From Bacillota bacterium (GTDB lineage Bacteria; Bacillota; Clostridia; Acetivibrionales; DSM-1351), in contig JAEVZU010000014.1 in the NCBI GenBank assembly GCA_023392075.1, positions 1 to 25,099 of the forward strand: a stretch of 25,099 bases of DNA, given 5' to 3'. The translations under genes were made by a program, and so were the position numbers. Below the pieces are notes generated by a model. The model ran no database searches. It saw only the letters and a program-made list of their open reading frames with translations, and had not been told where the DNA came from. Below are positions 1 to 5,944 of the stretch, piece by piece (position 1 is the stretch's first letter; each line of letters begins with the position of its first letter).

Positions 1-63
1 CAGTTCCTGTTTTGTCAATTTCCGGTCCACATTTCCCTGAAAGGGATTTGCAAAAGCTGGCAT
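1..63 (-). CDS. Ferritin-like/rubrerythrin-family protein, N-terminus only
   Basis: Only the first 21 codons are inside the window. The start is ATG at 63-61, with a good Shine-Dalgarno site (AGGAGG, minus strand of 72-77) just upstream. The peptide reads MPAFANPFQGNVDRKLTKQEL. This opening (MP-x-F-x-NPF-x-G, then DRK-x-T-x-x-EL) resembles the start of small clostridial and archaeal ferritin-like proteins of the rubrerythrin superfamily, some of which are cargo of encapsulin shells. That is recognition from memory of the family. No metal-binding residue is visible in this stub, so the assignment is tentative. It follows the oxidoreductase genes on the same strand but is separated from them by the palindromic element at 107-284. 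Confidence 0.45.
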   Translation of the reverse strand, partial: MPAFANPFQGNVDRKLTKQEL

Positions 64-106
64 AAGTTTAACCTCCTAAGTTTGAATTTTAATTTTTAAT
101 ACTATG

Positions 107-284
107 ACCCTCTATTGACAATGTATAGCACGCCTCACGCCGGCTATTTTGGTGATTTTTGAGGGAGATAATTTGCCTTGCGGCAAGGCAGTGCAGTAAG
201 GCTTTGTGCCTTGCAAGCGGCTTCAACGCAGCCGCAGGGCAAATTAACCACTCAAAAACGTATTGTACATTGTCAATAGAGGGT
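107..284. mobile_element. MITE-like palindromic element with 19-bp perfect terminal inverted repeats
   Basis: The ends are perfect inverted repeats: ACCCTCTATTGACAATGTA at 107-125 and its reverse complement at 266-284. Pairing continues inward. TTTTTGAG near 152 matches CTCAAAAA near 251, and AATTTGCC near 168 matches GGCAAATT near 238, so both arms contain TTTTTGAG...AATTTGCC-TGCGGC. The left arm has about 23 extra bases. The centre is GC-rich and holds a small palindrome (GCCTTGCGGCAAGGC). No open frame of substance is present. A nearly identical right end recurs at 3223-3251. This fits a non-autonomous element (MITE) or a large hairpin repeat. No clear target duplication could be seen. It begins 7 bases past the oxidoreductase beta stop codon, so it may also end that transcript. 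Confidence 0.65.
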
Positions 285-291
285 AATATAA

Positions 292-1143
292 TCAAATAAA
301 ATCTTTTAAATACCCTTTGACCTTGTCCATAGGTGTTGCTTTATCAATAAGCGGTTTATCACCTTTAAGAAAATCGAATTTTTCGGTAAAGGTCTGCTTT
401 TCGTTTTTATATAATATACCTATTGGAATCCGGTCTCCCCACTCCATGGACTTTTCCATGGCCTTTAATCTGTCTGTAGCGTCATATCCGTCCTCTATCT
501 TGTAAACACGTTTGCTGTACCACTGAAAAGTGTTTATTTTATTAAAGCTTACACAGGGCTGGAGAATATCTACAAGAGCATACCCCTTATATTTGATGGC
601 TTCTACCATTATTGAAGTCAAGTGCTCCCTGTCTCCGCTGAAGGCTCTGGCAACAAATCCGGCACCCAGGGCCAATGCTACCAGGAGTGGATTCATAGGC
701 TCATTCATTGAGCCCGCCGTCTGTACTCCGGTTACATGACCGATACCTGTGGTCGGAGAGGCCTGGCCTTTTGTCAATCCATAAATTTGATTGTCATGCA
801 CAAAATGTGTTATATCCACATTCCTTCTGATATTGTGCAGGAAGTGGTTTCCTCCTTCGCCATAGGAATCACCGTCGCCTGTATTCACTACTACAGTAAG
901 ATCCTTGTTTACAATTTTGGCTGCGACGGCAGGAGGCAGGGATCTTCCGTGAAGGCCGCAGAAGCCGTTTGTATTAATGTACTGAGGAGTTTTTGCGGCC
1001 TGGCCGATTCCTCCTACCACCAATACTTCATGCGGCTTTTTCCCTGTTTGCTCCAGCGCCGCCTTAAGACATTCAATTATGTTAAAATCCCCACAGCCGG
1101 GACACCATGCTGTTTCTGAAATACTATACTTTACATCGCACAT
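292..1143 (-). CDS. 2-oxoacid:ferredoxin oxidoreductase, beta subunit (TPP-binding)
   Basis: The 283-residue protein is the thiamine-diphosphate subunit of a 2-oxoacid:ferredoxin oxidoreductase, which oxidatively decarboxylates a 2-oxoacid to acyl-CoA and reduces ferredoxin in the cytoplasm. Visible hallmarks are WCPGCG at residues 13-18 (Cys14 and Cys17, cluster ligands), GIGQAAK at 45-51, LHGR at 64-67, the Mg-TPP motif GDGD at 90-93 followed by DNQIYGLTKGQ, and LQPC with Cys198. Length fits two-subunit enzymes of the KorAB type. Start is ATG at 1143. Its Shine-Dalgarno (AGGGGG) lies within the last codons of the alpha gene, which ends only 2 bases upstream, so the two are probably translationally coupled. 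Family is certain. Substrate (2-oxoglutarate, pyruvate or branched-chain oxoacid) cannot be told from sequence. Confidence 0.93.
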   Translation of the reverse strand: MCDVKYSISETAWCPGCGDFNIIECLKAALEQTGKKPHEVLVVGGIGQAAKTPQYINTNGFCGLHGRSLPPAVAAKIVNKDLTVVVNTGDGDSYGEGGNHFLHNIRRNVDITHFVHDNQIYGLTKGQASPTTGIGHVTGVQTAGSMNEPMNPLLVALALGAGFVARAFSGDREHLTSIMVEAIKYKGYALVDILQPCVSFNKINTFQWYSKRVYKIEDGYDATDRLKAMEKSMEWGDRIPIGILYKNEKQTFTEKFDFLKGDKPLIDKATPMDKVKGYLKDFI

Positions 1144-1145
1144 AG

Positions 1146-2822
1146 TTATTCATTCCCCCTGATTCTCTCAAATATAAATCTGGAACTCATTGGCCGGCCG
1201 TCATATTTAAGTACACTGCTGTCACAGAATATTCCTGTGACTTCGGAAACTATGGAAGCCAGCTGTCCTGTTGCGTTCTGTTCGACATTTATTATTCTCT
1301 TGGCTTTTTTTGCCTTCTCAACCAGCAGTTTGGTCGGTAAAGGCCAGATATCACCAAATACAAGAGCTCCATATTTTTTATCAGAATTGCTGTTCAGCAT
1401 GTTTACCGCTTCAGTTACCGGACCCCAGGTTGAGCCCCAGGCAAGCAGCAGTACATCACAATTGACAGCACCGGTAAAATCAGGCTCAAGAAGTTCCTTC
1501 TCCAAATATTGAAGTTTCCGCAGCCTCTTTTCCACCATCTGGTTTCTGACTTCGGCAGATTCCGTTATATGACCGGCCTCATCATGCTCATCACTGTCCA
1601 CCAGTACAGTTGCTCCGGGGTTTTTCCCCGGGATGATTCTTGGTGAAATTCCGGTTGAGGTGATTTCGTATCTTTTATAAGGGTTGGCTTCATCAAACTG
1701 ATAGCCGGATATGTAATAATTTCTCTCAACCGATTCAAAATTAAAAGGTTTTACTGTTACAGTGGTATCGGCAAGATACTGGTCACTCAGGAGAATAACC
1801 GGAAGCTGGTATTGGTCGGCCAGATTGAAAGCTCTGACAGTCTGATAAAAAGCGTCTTCGGGGTTTCTCAGTGCTATTACCATTCTTGGAAATTCACCCT
1901 GGGATGCAGAAATAACAAATTTCAGGTCACTCTGCTCCGTCCTTGTAGGGAGCCCTGTGGTCGGTCCGGGACGCTGTACTTCGGCAATGACCAGAGGAAC
2001 CTCCTGCATTCCCGCCAGGCCAAGAGCCTCAACCTTAAGTGCAAAGCCTCCGCCGGAAGTACCGGTCATAGCCCTTGCCCCGGCATAGGAAGCACCTATT
2101 GCCATATTGATTGCAGCAATTTCATCCTCGGCCTGCTCTACAACTATCTCGGCATCCAGCATTTTTGAGGCCAGGTAATCCATTATGCTGGTAGAGGGTG
2201 TCATGGGATAGGCTGAATAAAATTTACAGCCGGCTGCCAATGCTCCCAGTGCAACAGCCTCATTTCCATTGATTATTATATTATCATCCTGTGCTGTTGA
2301 ATTAATGTCATATTTTTTTGCAACCAGCTTTCTTCCTTCCGCAAGAGCTTTGAAATTCAAGGCTGCAAGCTCGGCATTAAAGAAATCCTTAAGAACGGCT
2401 TCAGTTTCCCGGTCATCAATGCCCAGCAGCTCCAAAACGGCACCAACAGCTACAGTTCCCATTGTTCTGATATTTCCTGTGCCCGAAGCAATTTGTTTAA
2501 GGGGCAACCTGATACATCTCGAATCCTGGTTTTTAATTTCTTCCTCGCAAATGATAAATCCGTCAGCTTTTAAATTTTCAATGTGACATTCGATAGTTTC
2601 TCCATTCATGGCAATAATGCCATCCACTTCCTCTGAATGAGATAATATTCTCTCGCTTCCGAAACGTATCTGGATAAAATTATGTCCGCCTCTAACCCGC
2701 GACATATAATCTCTGATTGTGAATACTTCAAATCCCTGTCTTTTGAGAATCCTTTCAAATATGGCCGAGAGAGTTTCAATACCCTGTCCAGCCGCACCTC
2801 CGATTAATATGTTATAATTCAC
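1146..2822 (-). CDS. 2-oxoacid:ferredoxin oxidoreductase, fused gamma-alpha subunit
   Basis: The 558-residue protein begins with the gamma domain (about 1-180: ILIGGAAGQGIETL and RVRGGHNFIQIRFG). The alpha (pyrimidine-binding) domain follows, with GCKFYSAYPMTPST near 200 and the signature GPTTGLPTRTEQSDL, and then a C-terminal transketolase-like domain. This fused order is typical of KorA-type subunits of two-subunit 2-oxoacid:ferredoxin oxidoreductases. The start is GTG at 2822-2820 with AGGTGG six bases before it; no upstream ATG fits better. It overlaps nothing and is followed after 2 bases by the beta subunit, so the pair is an operon. It lies downstream of the cellulosome cluster on the same strand, but the terminator-like hairpin at 3154-3208 lies between them, so separate transcription is likely. 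No convincing promoter was found in the AT-rich stretch before it. Confidence 0.93.
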   Translation of the reverse strand: MNYNILIGGAAGQGIETLSAIFERILKRQGFEVFTIRDYMSRVRGGHNFIQIRFGSERILSHSEEVDGIIAMNGETIECHIENLKADGFIICEEEIKNQDSRCIRLPLKQIASGTGNIRTMGTVAVGAVLELLGIDDRETEAVLKDFFNAELAALNFKALAEGRKLVAKKYDINSTAQDDNIIINGNEAVALGALAAGCKFYSAYPMTPSTSIMDYLASKMLDAEIVVEQAEDEIAAINMAIGASYAGARAMTGTSGGGFALKVEALGLAGMQEVPLVIAEVQRPGPTTGLPTRTEQSDLKFVISASQGEFPRMVIALRNPEDAFYQTVRAFNLADQYQLPVILLSDQYLADTTVTVKPFNFESVERNYYISGYQFDEANPYKRYEITSTGISPRIIPGKNPGATVLVDSDEHDEAGHITESAEVRNQMVEKRLRKLQYLEKELLEPDFTGAVNCDVLLLAWGSTWGPVTEAVNMLNSNSDKKYGALVFGDIWPLPTKLLVEKAKKAKRIINVEQNATGQLASIVSEVTGIFCDSSVLKYDGRPMSSRFIFERIRGNE

Positions 2823-2962
2823 AATTCCACCTCTTTTTGTTTAATATATAAATATTTTGCTTATGTAGAACTATTTACGAAAATCTGAACTTAGGTTTAT
2901 AAATACCACTTTAAAATTACCGGTAAACATGAAATTATATTAAATTTAACGATTTTTTAGAA

Positions 2963-3124
2963 CTAAAGGTCTGAAACATCTAAATTCATATATTTCCGGC
3001 GGTTAAATTCCTGCAGAATTTCGTTGTCGTCTTTTCCAATACATACTGTATTACCCTGGTCCTCCGCCTTACCCAGCAGAAATTTTCCTCTCCGGGCAAT
3101 ATGCGTTTTAGATGTTACAAACCA
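2963..3124 (-). pseudogene. ORF remnant without a start codon (unidentified)
   Basis: On the minus strand a 53-codon frame is open from 3124 to a TAG at 2963-2965. It is bounded upstream by another TAG at 3125-3127 and contains no ATG, GTG or TTG early in frame. The peptide has a protein-like composition (for example IARRGKFLLGKAEDQGNTV, then ILQEFNRRKYMNLDVSDL) and lies in an otherwise AT-rich spacer with no other coding signal. I do not recognise the family. It may be the C-terminal remnant of a gene whose front was lost next to the hairpin and repeat at 3154-3251. Chance is also possible at this length. Confidence 0.3.
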
Positions 3125-3153
3125 CTAGTGAAGAAAAATTAAGGATAAAACTG

Positions 3154-3208
3154 AAAAAAGTGGTATTAGCACTCTCCAATAACATTTAAAAATGTTCAAT
3201 ACCACTTT
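3154..3208 (-). terminator. Probable rho-independent terminator ending the cellulosome operon
   Basis: On the minus strand an 11-base arm AAAGTGGTATT (3208-3198) pairs perfectly with AATACCACTTT (3167-3157), and the T-run extends to six residues (3159-3154). The loop is long (30 bases) and contains its own small hairpin, AACATT-TAAA-AATGTT at 3181-3196. It begins about 90 bases past the CE3 esterase stop codon. The stem is AT-rich, so efficiency is uncertain. Confidence 0.6.
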
Positions 3209-3251
3209 ACCCTCTATTGAAAACATATTGTACATTGTCAATAGAGGGTAT
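3209..3251. repeat. Internally deleted copy of the palindromic element at 107-284
   Basis: The left 12 bases of the terminal repeat (ACCCTCTATTGA, 3209-3220) are joined after a few bases to its right end (3223-3251). The right end matches 257-285 over 29 bases with one mismatch. The outer 12 bases form an inverted repeat (3209-3220 with 3238-3249). It looks like a solo remnant after loss of the interior. Confidence 0.65.
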
Positions 3252-3300
3252 ATATTTTTAATATAAAAAATTGATCAAATATATTAGAGGTGATTCATAT

Positions 3301-4242
3301 CTATTTGCCCAGGTCGTTGCGGATAGCATTAAACCAGACATCCGCCATCTTATCATAGCCGGTTCTGTTGGGATGCACACCGTCCTGCAGATCGGCGTTG
3401 GTAAGAGCACTATACATATCCACTGCAAATACCGGTTTTCCCTCATTGACCTTATTTTGAACAATTCCCGGGATTTGAGAATTAAAGCTTATTATTTTTT
3501 GATTCAAATCCGACATGCCCAGGGGAACAATTTTAGCAACATAAAGTTTTCCTCCGGCCGGTAACTTGGCACATATCTTATCGATCAACGCACTCAATCT
3601 GGCCGGAGCATTGGATAAATTATAATTTTGGGCAATATCGTTTGTACCGATATGCAATAATACGATTTTGGGTTTGTAGGTATCCATCCACGAATTAATA
3701 TTTGTATCAAGCTGATCAATACGCCAACCCGAGTGACCTTCATGATTTTTATCACCAAGCTCGGCAGGTCCGTTTGACAATGAGCCTGCAAAATCGACTT
3801 TAAGTCCATTGCTTGTAATATTCTTCCACAGCTTGATGCGGTAACCTCCGGGTACCACCAAACCGTCGGTTATTGAATCACCCAGGGGCATTACAATAGT
3901 GGTAATGTCCTCAGCTGGAGTTTTGGGAAATTTATTTATCAACCCTAAAAGGTATTGCTTTAACAGAGACAAATCCAAAGCTGTTATATTCCCATCGCCT
4001 TCCAGATCAGCCGCATACAGATCATCCTGAACAGGCAAATCTGTAATGCTGCCGAGAAGAAATTGCCTCAGCAATGAATAATCCAGCGCATCGATTGCAT
4101 TATCTCCGTTCAGGTCCCCCATGAGGCCTGATGCAACCGCGGCAGCATTTGGGAAATACTCCTGTTCCTCTGCATTACAAAGGGAACTCATGCATAAACA
4201 AATGCTTATTATTATAATTAAAGAGAGTATTCTTTTTTTCAT
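3301..4242 (-). CDS. Dockerin-bearing CE3-like SGNH carbohydrate esterase
   Basis: This 313-residue secreted protein starts with a signal peptide (about 1-24). A type I dockerin follows at about 42-106, with two calcium loops, GDLNGDNAIDALD and DLEGDGNITALD. The rest (about 114-313) is an SGNH hydrolase. Block I is MPLGDSITDG (nucleophile Ser123), the HEGHSGW stretch is at 167-173, block III is IGTNDI (Asn201), and block V is DGVHPN (Asp287, His290). MPLGDSITDG with GGYR and HEGHSGW is typical of carbohydrate esterase family 3, whose known members remove acetyl groups from xylan. Activity is inferred. Having the dockerin at the N-terminus is the minority arrangement. ATG at 4242 is preceded by AGGAGG inside the duplicated leader at 4246-4309. 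This is the last gene of the cluster. Confidence 0.88.
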   Translation of the reverse strand: MKKRILSLIIIISICLCMSSLCNAEEQEYFPNAAAVASGLMGDLNGDNAIDALDYSLLRQFLLGSITDLPVQDDLYAADLEGDGNITALDLSLLKQYLLGLINKFPKTPAEDITTIVMPLGDSITDGLVVPGGYRIKLWKNITSNGLKVDFAGSLSNGPAELGDKNHEGHSGWRIDQLDTNINSWMDTYKPKIVLLHIGTNDIAQNYNLSNAPARLSALIDKICAKLPAGGKLYVAKIVPLGMSDLNQKIISFNSQIPGIVQNKVNEGKPVFAVDMYSALTNADLQDGVHPNRTGYDKMADVWFNAIRNDLGK

Positions 4243-4245
4243 AAT

Positions 4246-4309
4246 ATTAACCTCCTAAGCCATGTTATGGCTTTGAGCCGATTAGCGGCCACAAAACGGT
4301 TATGAAATT
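4246..4309 (-). promoter_or_regulatory. Two-hairpin 5' leader, copy A (before the CE3 esterase)
   Basis: On the minus strand the leader reads AATTTCATAACCGTTTTG, then a hairpin (GCCG-CTAAT-CGGC), then a second hairpin (AAGCCAT-AAC-ATGGCTT). The Shine-Dalgarno AGGAGG follows directly and the ATG comes a few bases later. The same 63-64 base block stands before orfX (15068-15130) at about 90% identity. Differences fall mainly in the hairpin loops, while the AAGCCAT/ATGGCTT stem is unchanged. It matches no riboswitch class I can recognise. Confidence 0.6.
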
Positions 4310-4320
4310 GTATGCTGCTG

Positions 4321-5910
4321 TTACTGCACTGCCATTTCAAAGGCAACACAGTAATTAGGTTGTGTAATTCCGGTGCTGCTTCCTTTAAACGTATCGGAAT
4401 CCTTAAGCAATCCCCATCTTACGGTTCCGTTTGTCCTTTTTGTACCGCTTGTGGTATTGGCATAACCGACCTTGACTCCTGAAGACGGAAGATCACTGGC
4501 GCATGTTATTTTTACGGAATTGCCTGAGATTTCAACCGAACTGATAGTAACACGTCCGCTGGCAGTACTAACTTCAAAGCCCTTTCCGTTTCTCCACTCG
4601 GTCAGATTGCTCTGATTTGGAGCAGGCAAAGTTGTATCCCATACAAGAGGTGCTACAGGCACATGGAAATTGACTGTGATAACCCGTCCGCTTCTGCTGA
4701 CACTTGTGGGCTGCAGCGGCTGCCAATCTTTACCGAGTACTACCTTTTCATAATAAATCTCACCCAGCTTTTCACCGAGCTGCCGGTAACCGCTTGCCAC
4801 CAGGTGTACTCCGTCACTGTAGTAGGGATACTGGTATTTGGGACCGGTACAGATAATATCCCCGGGATGGTCCAATCCAACGCTCCATTGCTGCAGGGTT
4901 CCCACAGAAGTTCCGCTGTTGCTCGGGTATGCATGCTGCTGTGATACAAACAGAGGAATGCTTTGCGTTTGTCCGGTTATTGCTCTGATATCCTGATTGT
5001 AGTCGGACCAAAGCTTGTATAGGTCGTTTCCGTAGGTTGAACTTCCCGAATCTGTTTCACCGTGAGTAATAATTATTGCACCTACGCCATAGGTTTTTCC
5101 TTCAGCGGCAGCCAACCGCTTGATTGCACTCACTTCGAAAATGGAAGCAGCATAGGCACGTCCTACAGAACCTGTATCCGCAGCACCTTTCTTTATTGCC
5201 ACCATTCCCTGTCCGGACTCACCTACTACGGTGTGCGCCGTTATGTAATCCTTGCTGAAATTTGACTGAACCAGAGACGTTATTTGATTGGCCATAACGG
5301 TGTGAGGAGTTTCACCGTAAATATTTCCGGGGTAAGGTCCGGGATACCCCGTAGCATAACTGCGTATGGGTTCGACCAGCGGTACCATCCTGAGGGAAGT
5401 GCTGTTTGGATTAAAGGGAGGTACAGTCGTGTTTCCAAGGGAAAGCTTGAGGTTGTGATACGGCTGGGTCGTAGTCACGGCAGGATTCGCTTGTGCGCCC
5501 ACTGAAAGGCTCTGTCCTGTTCCGATAACCCCTGCCCAGTTCCAGGGAATGTTTACCGGATTGGATTGATCAACAGGAAATTTTTCTATCAGCCCAAGTA
5601 AAAATTGTTTAAGCAGGCTTAGATCAATTGCCGTCACCGAATCCTTTCCGTCCAGATCCGCAATTATCTCACCATCCGCTACAGGAAAAGCATCAATTGT
5701 TTTTAGCAAATACATTTTGAATAATGAAAAATCAAGTGCATCAATACTTCCGTCTCCGTTTACATCCCCATATTTGTAATTTACCGCAGCATTGGCCTCT
5801 GAAGCATATGTAATTCCTGAAGTGAGGATAAATGAAACTGCCAAAAGCAAAACCAATAGGATGAAAATCCTTCTGGAGGTTTTACCCGGGTTGTGAATTA
5901 TTTTAAGCAT
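4321..5910 (-). CDS. Dockerin-bearing SASA-like SGNH esterase with C-terminal beta module
   Basis: The start chosen is ATG at 5910, with AAGGAGGT seven bases upstream. A longer frame to 5952 would run into the previous gene and lacks such a site. The 529-residue protein has an N-terminal membrane or signal segment (about 13-36) and a type I dockerin (about 47-113). The SGNH hydrolase domain is at about 120-392: GTGQSLSVG (Ser134), HGETD at 283-287, and SDGVHL (Asp366, His369). GQS and HGETD point to the SASA/DUF303 type of carbohydrate acetylesterase rather than the GDSL type of its neighbour. Residues about 395-529 form an extra region rich in beta-strand-like segments that I do not recognise. 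Substrate is not predictable beyond acetylated plant polysaccharide. The gene begins 34 bases after the GH5 gene ends. Confidence 0.82.
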   Translation of the reverse strand: MLKIIHNPGKTSRRIFILLVLLLAVSFILTSGITYASEANAAVNYKYGDVNGDGSIDALDFSLFKMYLLKTIDAFPVADGEIIADLDGKDSVTAIDLSLLKQFLLGLIEKFPVDQSNPVNIPWNWAGVIGTGQSLSVGAQANPAVTTTQPYHNLKLSLGNTTVPPFNPNSTSLRMVPLVEPIRSYATGYPGPYPGNIYGETPHTVMANQITSLVQSNFSKDYITAHTVVGESGQGMVAIKKGAADTGSVGRAYAASIFEVSAIKRLAAAEGKTYGVGAIIITHGETDSGSSTYGNDLYKLWSDYNQDIRAITGQTQSIPLFVSQQHAYPSNSGTSVGTLQQWSVGLDHPGDIICTGPKYQYPYYSDGVHLVASGYRQLGEKLGEIYYEKVVLGKDWQPLQPTSVSRSGRVITVNFHVPVAPLVWDTTLPAPNQSNLTEWRNGKGFEVSTASGRVTISSVEISGNSVKITCASDLPSSGVKVGYANTTSGTKRTNGTVRWGLLKDSDTFKGSSTGITQPNYCVAFEMAVQ

Positions 5911-5944
5911 ATTTACCTCCTTAATATTGTCATATAAATATATT

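Larger units (their letters stand above)
2823..3300. other. Spacer between the cellulosome cluster and the oxidoreductase operon
   Basis: No intact gene is present in these 478 bases. On the minus strand it holds, in order, the deleted palindromic repeat (3209-3251), the terminator-like hairpin (3154-3208), the startless ORF remnant (2963-3124), and an AT-rich stretch of about 140 bases upstream of the oxidoreductase that should contain its promoter. The 12-mer AATACCACTTTA occurs directly at 2902-2913 and 3198-3209, with an inverted near-copy at 3156-3167. Confidence 0.6.

Noticed and set aside
89..295. Small ORF of 68 codons on the minus strand
   Set aside because: It lies wholly in the palindromic element and owes its length to the repeat arms. 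It has no ribosome binding site or recognisable domain.
736..1119. Plus-strand ORF of 127 codons
   Set aside because: It is antisense to the oxidoreductase beta gene, whose domain motifs are unmistakable. Similar long plus-strand frames (for example 13250-13810) mirror coding genes in the same way.
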